Assembly: GCF_963855985.1 (NCBI RefSeq)
Contig: NC_087091.1
Span: 12,964,154-13,028,153, forward strand
Source of the DNA: Ostrinia nubilalis
Taxonomy: Eukaryota; Arthropoda; Insecta; Lepidoptera; Crambidae
Direction of reading: 5' to 3'
Length of the DNA: 64,000 nt
The translations under genes were made by a program, and so were the position numbers. Shown one piece after another: positions 23,662 to 36,600 of the stretch (position 1 is the first letter of the stretch; each line of letters begins with the position of its first letter). Below the pieces are notes generated by a model that was given only the letters and a program-made list of their open reading frames with translations, was not told where the DNA came from and made no database searches.

Positions 23662-24895
23662 CCGTAGAATGGGGTTATTTTGGCCAGTTTTGAACTTTGA
23701 AGGTCCATATCTTTTAAATTTGTGGGTGTAAAAAAATACAAAAAAAGTCTAATAATCGGTTTTTATAGTACTCTCGATTCGTGTAATAAAAAATGAAAAA
23801 ATATAGCTCAATTTTGAGAAAAAAAATAAAAAGTATGTGATCAAAGCTAAAAGAAGAATGGGGTTACTTTGATATCCCCAGATTTTATTGCGTAAATAGA
23901 AAGTAACCACAATTATAATACCAATAGATTTTAAAAAATCAAAATCTGCCAACGGGATAAATAGTTATTGACATTTTTGTCATATGGGGTAACTTTGATC
24001 TAGTAAAAGTCATCAAATAATTAACTGTATTTCGTTACTAAAATGTTGGTATTAAAATTTTAGCATTCAATCAGTATTATTTATTGATTTTACGAACGAA
24101 AAGAACTTAGAAATAGTTAAACTTTACAAAATAAAATTTTAAAAATAATTATAAAAATAATTTGTCTTAAAAAAATCAATAATATTAAATTTATGCATCA
24201 AAACAATAAGAAAAGTCATATAAATTCACTTAAGTCATACAAGTTCTGCAATATCAATATAAAAAAAATTGGACACATTCAACGTTACTATCCAGAATTG
24301 CAAAAGGCTTTGGTTTTGGCTGGTAGATTAATTATTTCACTTGTCCTAATTTCAGATATATCATCGCGAACCAATTTGAATTCTTTATTTAAATTCCAAA
24401 ATTTTGAAACCTTCGACTACCAGTGGATATTACCATTTAAAGAGGAGTATAGTCTCTGGAGATAATTTGTTCATTTTTGATCAATCTCACACCATATACC
24501 CTATCAATGACACCCCGCATCAAACAAACTCAAGTCATTCCATTATCTTTGAAGTTAGAAAAACATTAAGCACTGTATGAGATAATCGATCATAGGCCAC
24601 ATGATGGAGTATATCTAGAAATTTCATTTTACTATCACATAAATAAGTACACATGAAGTTTTGCAACACAATTATTTAGCTATAAATAGAGAATAACATT
24701 CTATTAACCTTTTTTAATTAAAATCAAAGGCGAATTTCCCGCGTGTTCTCAAAAAAGGAATTGACAGTTCTTCAGTGTTGCTAATCTAAAAAAAAACTAC
24801 CAAATTGCGTTTCGTTTTACGCAATTCGTGATTTTATACAAAATCGAAGTTTCGATCAAAGTCATCCCGTGATTCAAAGTAACCCCATTCTACGG
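23662..24895. mobile_element. 1.23-kb DNA element, CCGTAGAATGGGG ends, TA target
   Basis: Inverted ends CCGTAGAATGGGGTTA and TAACCCCATTCTACGG, with TA on both sides (23660-23661, 24896-24897). The motif ggggtwactttgat recurs internally, near 23862 and 23986. A 90-codon frame (24193-24465, plus) has no transposase motif. It is non-autonomous; a TA target suggests the Tc1/mariner group, by inference. Confidence 0.75.
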
Positions 24896-24897
24896 TA

Positions 24898-25469
24898 TAT
24901 TGCAATGAATTAGATATACATTGTTCAATGTCCGAAGACTAGTGCAACGTAACTGCACTCCCACAATAAAATATTATGCGGTTAACAAATCATTTTATTA
25001 AATCTAACATGGTCAGTACTTTCAAGACAGATATCCTCCATCCCTCAAATGGCCACGAAAAAATGTTGCTTGTGTCCACTGTAATAATTTATTTCATATT
25101 GACTTATCGGAAAAATTGTGTTTTATATATTTTAAAATAAACCTACGATTAAAATGGAAAAACTAGAACGCATGCTTCACGTTCAGGCTGGGTCTTCGAA
25201 ATAGAAGTAAGTACTCTAGAACTACAAAAACTTTACCTGGTGCAAAACGTAATTTCAAAATCAAAAATTTTTCTATCCGTCCGGATCCGTTGTCCACGTT
25301 AATTCTGAGTATTTAATTTTAAACTTTCTAGTTAAAAGACTGAAACCATTCGTTCTAAAGTTTCGTATTGCACGTCGTAAGAGGCACCTAAATGCAACGC
25401 AGATCATTGTGGAAATCCTCTTTTTGGTTTGGTTGAATGAAACGAACAAAAACATTTTAAAAAATCACT
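24898..25469. other. Gene-free stretch
   Basis: Nothing recognised. Confidence 0.4.
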
Positions 25470-26045
25470 TACCTCAAAACTCGCTCGTGCAGTGGAAACT
25501 CACCAGCTCGGTCTGCGCCGGCGGCGGAGGCTCGGACGGCGTTTATCGCGCTGCATCCCGAGGCAACGCCACACCTTAAGAAACGGAAAGGTCTTTAATC
25601 CAGCAGTGTCTTTTGGTAACAAATTATTGCAAAATCCACACTTTTTAAGCAAAAATAGAACCTTCACGCACCTACTTCAAAAACTGAATGTGGGCAGCCC
25701 AGGATCGGTCGTTGTGAAAATCCTTGGCTCCTTGGCATCCAAGGGCTCCCCCTTTGTCTAGCAGTAGACGTCACTTCAAAAACCCGCCGTGCAATGGAAG
25801 CGCCGCCACACCTTAACAAACGGGAAGGTCGTCGTCGTCTTTTGGTAACAAACTATTGCAAAATCCACATTTTTTAAGAAAAAAAAATTAAGAAAACGTA
25901 TAACTTAAATAATAGCTTGAGTTACTCGTACTTCAAAAACCCGTCGTGCAATGGAAACTCACCGTTCGCTCGCTGCGCCGGCGGCGGAGGCTCGCACGGC
26001 GTTTATCGCGCCGCACCCCGCGGCCCGCCACGCCTTGAGGAACGG
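25470..26045. repeat. Three diverged copies of a GC-rich unit
   Basis: Unit starts near 25470, 25774 and 25931 share cgtgcartggaa, caccttaagaaacgg-like strings and, in the first and last, gcgccggcggcggaggctcg followed by acggcgtttatcgcg. On the minus strand the first and last copies read AINAVRASAAGA followed by GTGAGT, a good splice donor. The first two units also share tcttttggtaacaaa and gcaaaatccac. An RTE tail lies between units one and two. Confidence 0.55.
25682..25773 (+). pseudogene. RTE-type LINE end, diverged
   Basis: The strings ggatcggtcgttgtgaaaat, ccttgg and ccctttgtctagcagtagac follow the RTE tail pattern seen at 53649-53779. Frame is lost. Confidence 0.5.
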
Positions 26046-26421
26046 ATCGGGAATGTGCTCCACTTGAAATTTTGCTAAACATGATAAAACGAGTGAACCT
26101 TGGATTAGATGGCGAGACAATAAGCAGGTAATTTTGGATTTAATTTTTTCAGCGGTTGGTTTCGGACTGCTGTAGCGCAATATTATGTGACTGACTTTAA
26201 TAACAGAGGTTTGAAATAAATGAAAGTAGGTTTATATAGCATCGTCATCAATCTTAACCTACATTAATTTTGTGTTTAAAAGATTCTGACTTTATCGAGT
26301 AATGAATGATTAGGGGCAAATAGCATAAAGGCAGAGCAAGATAGTTCACATCGTAGAAAAAAAACTTGTATCTAAAACTAAACATACTTTCCATTCGTTG
26401 CAATTACCAAAACTTCACTAG
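26046..26421. other. Gene-free stretch
   Basis: Nothing recognised. Confidence 0.4.
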
Positions 26422-26544
26422 TAAGGATGGGTTGCACCATCTTACTTTAACTTTAATAAACGTCAAAAACCTGTCAAACTCTATACAAAAGCACCGGTTA
26501 TCAATATGGTTACGTTTAAAGCTAGGTGGTGCAACTCAACCTAA
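26422..26544. mobile_element. GGCTGGGTTGCACCA MITE, copy 3
   Basis: Ends taaggatgggttgcaccatc and ggtggtgcaactcaacctaa. The centre cttactttaactttaataaa and gcaccggttatcaatatggt match copy 1. Confidence 0.75.
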
Positions 26545-27101
26545 GAAAAGAGAATAATAATAGCTGGGATTTGCAGAAATGAAAAATAATATAATTAATT
26601 TAAATTCAAACTTCAACTAATCCTAATCTTGGTTTTTCTTTTTTAAAAGGCATAGGCATAGTGAAACCATTAAAAATATTATTTTCCGCCGTTCCAATCC
26701 GTGCCTGCGCACGCGCCCCTTCTCCGCGGAGGGCGCGTGAAATACTGTGCGATCCCATTGCCAGCGCCATTGTAATGAGATGTTATTTATTGAACAATCC
26801 TGCCACTAATCACCTGGCTCCAGATAAACGAGCCTGTAACTATCGCCTGTAAATTAGACTAGTATTCTTGAAGCACGATAAAGTTGCATAACACATTTAT
26901 TATTGTAAATTTAATGCATTTAATGCCTTAGTGGAGGCATTAAATGGTACCTAGTTGGCTTAAACATTTTATACTTCTGGATAAAAAAAAAACCTCTTTA
27001 TTACTGCCTGACTGACCATTGATGTTATGTACTTAGCAACTTGCTTATTTTTCAGCCTATCAGTACATTTTCATGGCTAAACCGCTGAATCAATGTTCTT
27101 A
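26545..27101. other. Stretch with a CpG-rich patch
   Basis: The patch 26690-26770 includes TGCGCACGCGC (26706-26716), the core of the NRF1/Ewg palindrome, and a short inverted pair acgcgccc/gggcgcgt. No exon recognised. This could be a promoter; evidence is thin. Confidence 0.25.
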
Positions 27102-28538
27102 AAGGACAATGTTCGTTCTCCATACATTGTTCGCCGTTAGATCAACAGTGCCGAAAAAATACTTTCTAGGTTCTAAATGACACAAATCTTTATGTAAGAA
27201 CAATTATACCTGGCGGACCAATTCTATAAACTTATTGATAGCAATATTGTTATCATAACCTCTTACTTACTAGTATTGTATTATATTATTTTATGCACAT
27301 CGATTTGGGAGATGTTCTGTATTGTAGTTGTCGCAGCCAAATTGTATTGTAATATTGGACGGGTTTTGGAAATAGCTCGGCGTTCCACTTTTATGATTTA
27401 TTACTTACATTTTGCACGTAAATAAATAACATGAATCCTATGTTTACTTTCCACTCTTGACATTTAACACGTGACTTACCAAACTAACTATCTCCATGGT
27501 TACCGTCTTAGTCTATGCATGACTAGGGATTGAACAACTTTTAATTGAATATTATTAACAATTCTCGATAATTATTATCGATTGAAAAATATTCGGTATT
27601 TGAATCGAAAGATATATTCAATTTTATCAATATCAAAATATTCAATTTTAATAATAAAATAAATATTATTTACTATTCGGTATTTGAATCGAAAGATATA
27701 TTCAATTTTATCAATATCAAAATATTCAATTTTAATAATAAAATAAATATTATTTACTACTACCTATGAAATGTTCTGAACATTGCCTGGAGCGCTCCCC
27801 CAATCCTGGGTTTTCCCTTTCCAAGCTGAGAGGACATCATTTTGGTTCTATCGATACATTATAAAGGTACTTAATATTTGAAATGTATTACCAATTATTG
27901 TTATAAGCATTTTGAGCGAATAAAACTTTCAATTCTATTAGAACTTTAGACATTTCTCTCACTTTAAGCGGCATTGGATTTTTCATCGGATTTTGAAACT
28001 GTTACAGATATATTAAAGATGATCCCATATTGTTGTCATTGTCTATATCAGTGTTATGATCACAATTCTTTTTATTTTATTCATAACCTTCGACCAGTTG
28101 GACACATTAGATAGCTTCTTGTAGTATCGTGCAATATATTTTTAACTTTTAATTAAAATCTAGTCATACTGTAGCAATATGGACGATTTATTTTATTTAC
28201 AAGATCGGTATCTTATTGTCTATGATGACCGCAGTCAACATCACTATTACATGGATTCCTAACAATGAAGTACGGCATTGCCTTGTGCCGATTTTACATA
28301 GATTTTATCGACACAAATTATGGAACTTCATAGGATATGGAGCAGGCCACGCCCTAAAATGTCCGGATGTCGTCATAGTATTATGGAATACATATAAAAG
28401 ACTTTTATTATTTCATTTTCTAATCCTCAAGTGTCCGTTACAATCTAATTAATATTTAAGTATTCAAAAAGTAAGAGATTAATTTTGATACTTTACTGCT
28501 GTGCCCAGGAATCTAAGGCGGTTTCTGACAATGTCCTT
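27102..28538 (+). mobile_element. 1.4-kb TA-target element, copy 1
   Basis: Nearly identical, in inverted orientation, to 60301-61654. Short inverted ends AAGGACAATGTTCG and AAGGACATTGTCAG. The left flank is TA (27100-27101). The right flank is TT, so the duplication is not clean here. A tandem 84-bp repeat (27591-27758), single in the other copy, explains the length difference. A 78-codon frame (28216-28452) is identical in translation in both copies but has no known domain, and may be open only because the copies are young. Confidence 0.75.
27591..27758. repeat. 84-bp tandem duplication
   Basis: The unit beginning attcggtatttgaatcgaaa occurs at 27591 and 27675 without visible difference. 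The sister element at 60301-61654 has one unit, so the duplication happened after the two copies separated, or was lost there. Confidence 0.8.
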
Positions 28539-28540
28539 TT

Positions 28541-28699
28541 GAATAGTAATTAGGCTATATCGTTTTGTCGTAGGATTGTTCAATATGAAATGGGTACCTA
28601 TACACATGCTGGGCTGGCACGAAAACCTAACTTATCAAGATCTTGGTAGGTAGGTATTTATGTTATAAAAATTTCTTAGCGATTATAACTTGCTTTTAT
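28541..28699. other. Unassigned short stretch
   Basis: Nothing recognised. Confidence 0.4.
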
Positions 28700-28765
28700 T
28701 CTTCTCCTCAGTTGGAAGATCAGTCGCCCGGCAGGCAAAATGTCGCGGGTTCGATTCGATTTTTC
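28700..28765 (+). mobile_element. Possible tRNA-like SINE head
   Basis: ctcagttggaaga resembles a tRNA D-arm/A-box and gcgggttcgattc (28745-28757) a B-box. Spacing fits a tRNA, but there are no paired stems. Probably a decayed SINE. Confidence 0.35.
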
Positions 28766-29919
28766 AAGTTGTTTATTTCAAATTTGGTATTTACGTTTTG
28801 GATAAAAAAAAGGGTCAAACGTTTTCATCAAGAATTACTGACCAAATTTTACGCAGCCGAAGCCACGAGTCTAAGCTAGTCAATCCATAACTGGATGCGT
28901 CACTTCAACTAACGCTCTACGCAATGTTGTTCTCCAAAACCAGATAATACGACCCCATTAAACACCATCGCACGACATAACAATAAGATTATGCGTGTTG
29001 TCATACCGGTGCTGCGATATTGTCACGCATCACGTGCTATCTCTAAGGAGTTTGGACAGTGGGCCTAATAAGCAATTGTTTTGCTCTTGAGTGCTTATTG
29101 TTTTGGACAATCGGTTATTAGACTGTCATTGGCTGATTGGGAGAAATTATCCAAGGCATATCACGGGCGTTGAGTGCTAATGCCTTATCGTACAGTTGTA
29201 AATGAAGTTATGTCAGATTGTAGCATTTTGACATGCAGATTTAATAAATGGTTGTAATACTTAAATGCAATTATGGGGATAGAACAAATAGAATATCGTA
29301 ATATCCAGTAGGTACATTAGCTGTGGTGTTCGCGACTTTGATTTTCGTACAGGTTTCAGGAATTCAGAATTCAGACGTCTAACGGTCACGGACAAAATCA
29401 TAAGGTTTTTTATCAAATTAAATTTTTGGAAAAACTGCACGTACACATACTTCTTACGAAATGGTTTGACAGCAGAAGGTAGTATAAAATAATTTTCCTT
29501 TCTCTCATGACGATGTCAAAAAGTGGTATAGAGTATTCCACGACCATTTTTCCCCGCCTCCAGCAAACAATTTAAAGACAGCAAATTCGTGGCGGATCAC
29601 TTAGGATTCTATAAAATCTTCAGCATCTTCAATTCCCAGCGATCCGCACTCCAACCGGCTCGGCGCCGGCGCCGCCCAACGGCGGACTAACGAGAGTGGT
29701 TATCCAGCCATCGCAATATGCAGCCAAGCAACGCTCGCCCATAATTTATATGCAAGTGTTAAAGTGCGTGTTATTAAAAAGGAACAAAACAGCGAAAGCA
29801 TCTCGTATAGCGAGGAACTGCAGTCGGAATTAATGCTCTTTTGTTTTTGAAATGGCGATGGTTTGGTGAGGTTTGATGGCTGAAATTATTGAACGATTAA
29901 AGTAGAAATCATCATAGAT
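28766..29919. other. Gene-free stretch
   Basis: No gene. A CpG-rich patch at 29636-29712 (ggctcggcgccggcgccgcc) has no exon features I can support. Confidence 0.35.
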
Positions 29920-30043
29920 TTAGGCTGAGTTGCACTACCTAACTTTGACGGTAACTATGACGATAACCGGTGTTTTTTGTATTAAATTTCACAAAATTTT
30001 GACGTTTGTCAAAGTTAAAGTAAGATGGTGCAACCCACCCTTA
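29920..30043. mobile_element. GGCTGGGTTGCACCA MITE, copy 4 (opposite orientation)
   Basis: Ends TTAGGCTGAGTTGCACTACC and GATGGTGCAACCCACCCTTA. The centre atgacgataaccggtg is the reverse complement of the centre of copies 1 and 3. Confidence 0.75.
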
Positions 30044-31062
30044 ATGTGTAATCTTTTTTTCCCTCGTATAGTATAATATTTTATTGGCCATCATTATTGG
30101 CAAGACTTGGCATATGATTCTGTAAAATAAGCTTACGAGCGTTGATAGAAGAAGAAAGATTGTAGTTTAACGAGGAAGTTATAATTTATGTGTTCATGTA
30201 TATTTTTACATAGTACATGATAAGGATTAAGAAAACCCTGAAAAGGAAAAACAATCTCGTGGAACGCGGTCGCATGGGACCGCGGTAAAAATGATAAAAA
30301 TTTCTATTGTGATTCGATTTGCTGGTGCTTGAAGAACTACAATACTCTGCTCCGCCAAAGTCTGGATCCGCGAAAGACATATCTGTTTTGTCAGATTGGC
30401 AAATAATTCTACAAAATTATATAACTTTACTCAATGTAATGAACACGAGTAGATAAAAATCTATTGGCAGATAACTGACAACGTTCATAATGAGACATCT
30501 GACATTCCCAATGACTGCTTAATACACGTCAAAGATAATAAACTACTTGAACAGTTAGCAATATCATCAAAACGATTCAATGCAAAGTTATTAGCAGAAC
30601 AAATAAATTACGAAACAATTAGTAAATGCCAAGAAGCCAGCTGCATTATGGATGACAAAATACTTACATAGTTGCAACTTGAATTATGTTTTGGACTCTT
30701 CGCATTTAGTAATTAGGTTTAGTTTTCTTTCAATAATTCTGACATAAATTTAACATTAACCTACTTCAAATAAGGTTAGGTCAATAAAGGGAGTATTTAT
30801 CATCACACTATCTACCACCATACCCTCTAGTCATAGATTGTGTTCTTCGGATGGTCATATTTAATAAATGGTCATATTTAATGTTATCATTGTCAAGTTG
30901 CAACTAATCTAGGAAAAAATACAAAAAATAATAATTTAACTGTGTGTTGTACCTGGTAACAGAAGCAGAATCTTCAAGTGGAGAGAATCTAACTCTGAAC
31001 CACTGAAACAGGTTTTTATAAATTTTGGTGAAGCAGAGACAAGACTTTGTGAGCCTTTTGAC
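30044..31062. other. Gene-free stretch
   Basis: A 64-codon minus-strand frame at 30186-30380 contains FADPDFGGAEY and a serine run. I could not place it in a family. Confidence 0.3.
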
Positions 31063-31065
31063 TTA

Positions 31066-31449
31066 AGGCCGATTCACACATATCAGTGAAGTCACAGTTC
31101 AGGCTCAGTACCGGCATGCACAGTGCGAAATATTCTTTCATACAGTTTCTATGAACGCATTCCGACTTGTCAGTGTCAGTGACGACACAGTGCTCTTAAT
31201 GTCAGTGCCGACACCGGCAATCACGGACATATTCGTTGACGACGATATTTTTTGTCGGATCACGGACGCCGCCGCGGCATCAAAAACAAAATAATTTACT
31301 TCATAGTTTCTGAATAAGAATATTGAAACAGCTCTCTGACATTTTAAAATATTCAAAATATTTCACTGACGCAACACTGTAGCACTGATACTGAACTGAG
31401 CGGACACTGTGACGGAACTGTGACTTCACTGATATGTGTGAATCGAGCT
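31066..31449. mobile_element. 384-bp MITE with CACTG-rich interior
   Basis: Inverted ends AGGCCGATTCACACATATCA and TGATATGTGTGAATCGAGCT, with the pairing extending through gtgaagtcacagttc. TTA on each side (31063-31065, 31450-31452). The interior is rich in cagtg/cactg motifs. A 3-bp TTA duplication fits PIF/Harbinger, as inference. Confidence 0.75.
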
Positions 31450-31710
31450 TTACCCTCCAAAGCACGGAAAGCTTCTAATACAGTGAATGAAAAACCAAGG
31501 CATCGAAGAGGTTTTGCACCATGAGAGACTCACTTTCTAACCGCTAGTCTACGAATACACTAGACTGCAAAAAAGGGTCCGTACAAAACATACTGAAAAA
31601 CTACACATTTTTATTTATTTTACATTTAATAAAAATAAAAAAAAAGCTAAATTAATGTAGCCTTTAATTCATTAAGCTAGGTCACTCTATTTTTTGCGGT
31701 CCAGTGTACA

Positions 31711-31891
31711 TTATGGCTGAGTTGCACCACCTAACTTTAACCGTAACTATGACGATAACCGGTCTATTTTATATGGAGTTTGACAAATTCAAATATTTTA
31801 TTCAGTACATAGGCCCTTTCCAGGGCACTTATACACACACAGATTTTTGGCGTTTGTCAAAGTTAAAGTAAGGTGGTGCAACCCAGCCTAA
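31711..31891. mobile_element. GGCTGGGTTGCACCA MITE, copy 5, with insert
   Basis: Ends ggctgagttgcaccacctaa and ggtggtgcaacccagcctaa. About 57 bases near 31790-31848, including cataggccctttccagggca, are absent from the other copies and look like a small insertion. Confidence 0.7.
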
Positions 31892-32979
31892 GTGTCATGC
31901 ATTTGAATATGTTGACTTTTACGAGTTGTTACGATTACGCGAAATTGCGGTTCCGGCAAGTTCATTTTCTATACATCTGTTCTATCGCATGTCTAAGCGT
32001 AAAATGTTTAATTTTACGACAGCACGCGGTAATATTTTACCCGCGTTGTATACATGTAGTTTATGGGCTAGTTTTTGCAAGTAACTTGGCTAAGTTCAAT
32101 CATATTTACGACAATCACTTCCCGCCATAACGCGGTGCGGGAGGGCCCTAATAAGGCTAAGAATATACATGGACATAAGAATGGTGCGCTAGAAGTGCCC
32201 CACCAAAAATCTTTTTAAGCTTTTTCAAGGGCTCTTGATAAAATTCCAGCTTCTTAACCTGTTACAAACCTATCTAATATTGAGGTTTATTCTGGTAGGT
32301 TTATTCAACAATTTGTGAAACAGGCCCTTAAAATATTCTTGCTTAGTGTAGAGACCGCCCTAGAATAAAATTGTACATGTGACATCTTTTAGTAATAAAT
32401 ACGTTTTTTTACAAAAAAAAGTATTAAAACTGTTTATATTTATGTGTTCAACTGTTCGAAATTAATTTGACAATTTATAAGCACAAAATTAATGAATCTA
32501 CCAACTTAAAAAAAAAAACAAGTGACTTATATAAGTGGTAAATACAGATTCGGGATTTTTAAATGGTGGTTACCTACAGATTTTTTTTTCAATTTTAAAT
32601 AACGCCCCTATTAGTACCTAGTCAATAAACTCATTAACATTTTATATTCTATCATCACATCACATTAACGAATCATATATGACTCATCCAGCGAACTCTA
32701 CAGCAACTGTTATAAAAAACAAAACGGCCACATCAGCATTGCCACAAAAACCAACCGCAGGGTAACATAGAAATTAAATTGAGCCAATTAAAAACGAACT
32801 GAAAAACATTAGCGCTATTGTATTTATTGCTGAACATGCTATAGGAGTAGAAACTTTAATTAAGTTATAACTTATAAATACACCGTCTACTATTGGCTGT
32901 GTAATCAATTCACTAATTATTGTTTATAACTTATTTTATAACCATAGCAATGCTGTAAAGAAAGCTGTTCACTCGCAGT
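31892..32979. other. Gene-free stretch
   Basis: Nothing recognised. Confidence 0.4.
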
Positions 32980-32981
32980 TA

Positions 32982-33651
32982 TAGTCTTTTTCACGTAAGA
33001 TGATCCGTATGACACTTCAAGGTTATCCATATTACGCATACTACATATGCAGAATATTTTTGAAAAAATATTTGTATGTTATTAGCAATATAATTTAAAA
33101 AAAATTAACTACTTGTCTTGAAATATATAGTAAAATCTGAGTCTATTGATTATATTTTAATTTAATACGATATAAAAATATTTTTTATTTAATATACGCA
33201 ATGTGTGAAACGGAATAGATTTAGTGCTGGGGTATTTCTTGTATAATAAAATCGATTATTTCCGCGGTTCATTAATCGATTGCACAGTGAATACTTAGTT
33301 ATTAAAAACATCACAAAAATCAACTATATTTTTCGATTATTGACTTTAATAAACGCATTAAAAATAAATTAATAGTTTTTAATTTAAAGAAACAGAACCA
33401 GTACTTTTTAGGAATCGTTTTTTTTAACACGAACCAAGAAATTTGAATTGAAAATTGTTACAATAATATTTGTAATTAAAAAAAACATGTTTTTTGTTAA
33501 ATAACACCTATACAAAATATTTTTCTAAAAGTAGGTTTTACTAACTCTTCGAAAAAAATCGATAGATAAATCGCTATGGTTTAGTTATGTGACATCTCTA
33601 AATCTTTCAAACTCGAAACGTCATACGGATCATCCTAAGTGAAAAAGACTA
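32982..33651. mobile_element. 670-bp MITE, TAGTCTTTTTCAC ends
   Basis: Left end TAGTCTTTTTCACGTAAGAT then GATCCGTATGAC; right end GTCATACGGATCATC then CTAAGTGAAAAAGACTA. TA flanks both sides (32980-32981, 33652-33653). The AT-rich interior holds no coding frame. Confidence 0.75.
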
Positions 33652-33653
33652 TA

Positions 33654-36600
33654 GTGTAGTGTGGATGTTTTTTTTCCGACAAGCGATATTTCACGTTTCA
33701 AATAGAATGATCAATGCACACGATATGGTTTAATTTAATATGTATAAAGTTATTGGAAGCGTAACTTTAGGATTTACTTGGGCATGAGATCGTGTCGGTT
33801 AAATTAATACACGAAACAGTTTTTTAAGCTTTGTGCATTTTCATTATAGACAGCGCACGTTTTATAGAATTCGATTACTTATTTTATAGTTTCTGTTGTT
33901 AAACTCGGCTAGCATGTTTTGTGCTGAAGCTAACGCCTCCAAGCAATAATTTCGTTCCTTTACTTAAATAAATTATAAGTAGATGCAAAGCACAAACTCT
34001 GGTTAGTTTGCGTCAATATAAAAGTTGTGATATTCTGTAAAGAATGATTAAGAGGAATATTACTTAATTGTTGAGCAAACTAACTAAATGTTTTACTTTT
34101 TCCTTAACTGTGTGAATACATATTCTAAGTACCTATTTCTTTTGCAACATTACTGTATTACCCAAATTAAAACTGGTATCTCCAAACGTAAGTCACAGTG
34201 AGTCAGCAGCGGTTGCTATACGTACTAATACGGTGTAGAGTCACTAGTACTTCAGACTTTATTATTGCAAAGTAAGGCTTATTACAAGTACATAAGATGC
34301 CACAGTGCGTAGCTTGATGTGCTGTCGTCTGTACCTTTTCTTTTCGGGGCAATTTTCCTGTTTTATTTCCCATGAACTCATAAAGTTATTATTCTGGGTT
34401 CGGAAAACAAACGGCTTACAAATACCTACACAAATTGCATAGATACAACATAGTTGCTCAAAGGCTATATGTATACTTTAAGTTTTCACCTCTATTATTA
34501 ATACTTTTAATCCTAATAAACTTGATATGGTTGAGGACTGAGGAACAAAAAAGAATAGGTCACATTTTTTATTTCCCGGAAAGTACCTTAGAAAATAAAC
34601 TGTTGATTCAACTCGGGTAGAGTTCGATGTAAAAATGTTGTCAATCTGTATTGAAAGTTACAAGTAATTACTAATATACCGAAAAATAATAATGCTAAGA
34701 CGAAAGAAAGAAATCAATCAAGCAAGGTATAATGTCATCGTTGCAATACCTGAAATATTCAGAAAAAAGTTTCAGCATTCTGGAAAACCCTTCTTACATA
34801 GGTTATCAAAAGTTACTAGACACAGAGGCGCATTCTACTCGTAGCAACTAGAGTAACCAATTTAAAATGTTGATGAATTATAATATAGTGTAACTAAAAA
34901 AAGTTTATCGATCGAAGATCATGACCATACTAATTATCATCCCTCAGGAGTGGCATGAAACGCTGTAGCCGTTTCACACCGTGAAGACCAAAAACAACAA
35001 ACACAGAAAAGCAATACCCATTCACAAAACCTATTATGTTAATTTAAAACACATCAGAACGCGATAAGATCGCAGCTCGTTCACACCACACCTCCCAAAA
35101 CAATAGTTAATAGGATGATTTATATCGACGCGAGATAGGTCCGTTCGACACGTCTCAACATCGCTTTAGCATAATCTCGGGTTTGGATCGAGTGCTATAT
35201 CGATCAGTACAGATGTTTCGGACGGAATACGGCGCCCGGTTTACTTGCGATATCCTTTAAGATCGGATGTAGGAGATACAAATTGTTGTTCATTAAGAAA
35301 AAGTGTAATGAGCTAGCTTTAAAGGTGCTGGTTCAATATTTCCAAGGCAGCGGAAGAATTTGGATTTGGTTTAGAGAAATTACCTGGTAACGATGATAAT
35401 TTTAACAATCTCAGGCAAAACCAAATATCATTTTGGGCACAGTAACTTTAATAAAAATCTACAATGCTCCGTGAACGATGCTGGATCACGGCACGATAAC
35501 GCAAATTGGTTGCAAGAAACAATCAGCAGAACCCGGTGTTAGTCGGCAATCTTATCGCGATCACGATATCGGCGGTCGCGTAAACGACAATGAGACTGAG
35601 CGCTGACGAGTCGCCGCCCAACGGGCAATTAAATCGGTAAGAGTCGCCTATTCGGCCGCAGCCGCACCATGACGCGGTATTTCGATCCCTCTATGCGAGT
35701 TATTATAAAATAATGAAAGTCGAGCCGCCCGCTGCGAGCCACAATTGCCCTGCTTAGCCGTCTCACCACCGTTTAACTATTTTAATTTTTAGTTTGTATT
35801 CTAACGGTGAAGTTTCGTAAGTGCCTGTAAGCGATGAATCGTTTCTGCGCTGCGTCCGCCTACGTGTGATTGTTGGACGATGTTACGTTATTAAATTAAT
35901 TTAAAATATCTTACGGGGCTTATTTGATCGCTGCCATGTTTACGTGCTTATCGATGGATGCTCCGGTCGCTAAAACATAATGATACTTGTTTTTATTTGG
36001 TCGTATCGATATAGCTATTCATGTTACTGAGTCGTATGAAGAAGAAGTATTGGCTGGCCTTTGTGCAGGTTGTAAACTTACGAAAGTCTAATAGTGACTT
36101 AGATATAACTAAAATTAAGTTAAATCTTCTGATGTTAAAGTGCAAGGGTATACAAGATTCCTAGAAGCCCGGTTGCAGTTCAGACGACTTTATAAATCTG
36201 TTAGTTGACTCAAGTAGCGATATAAAGTCAGTCTGTAGACTAACCGTGTTTTGTCTGGCAGGGCTAGGTCGTGACCTTTGAATCGATTTAGGTTTAACCT
36301 CGTCGCTTAACTGACTTTAAATTGACCCTATTATATAACAAAAGATTTAACTGCCTTTTGTGTTAGCTATTATAGAGCGCGGTCAGTTATGCTTATGACG
36401 GCACGTGTACCTATCGGTCATTCTGTCATGAGCACGGTAATTATATTTGGCGAAAATAAATAAATATTCAGTCCGTTTTCTCGAATATAACTAATAATAC
36501 GATTAATTGGCATTTGGCATTATAAAGCAAGGTCACGGCCATAGATTGTATCATAAAGAAACGGATTTATCAGCAAGGAGTAAAAAAATCGTTCATCCTG

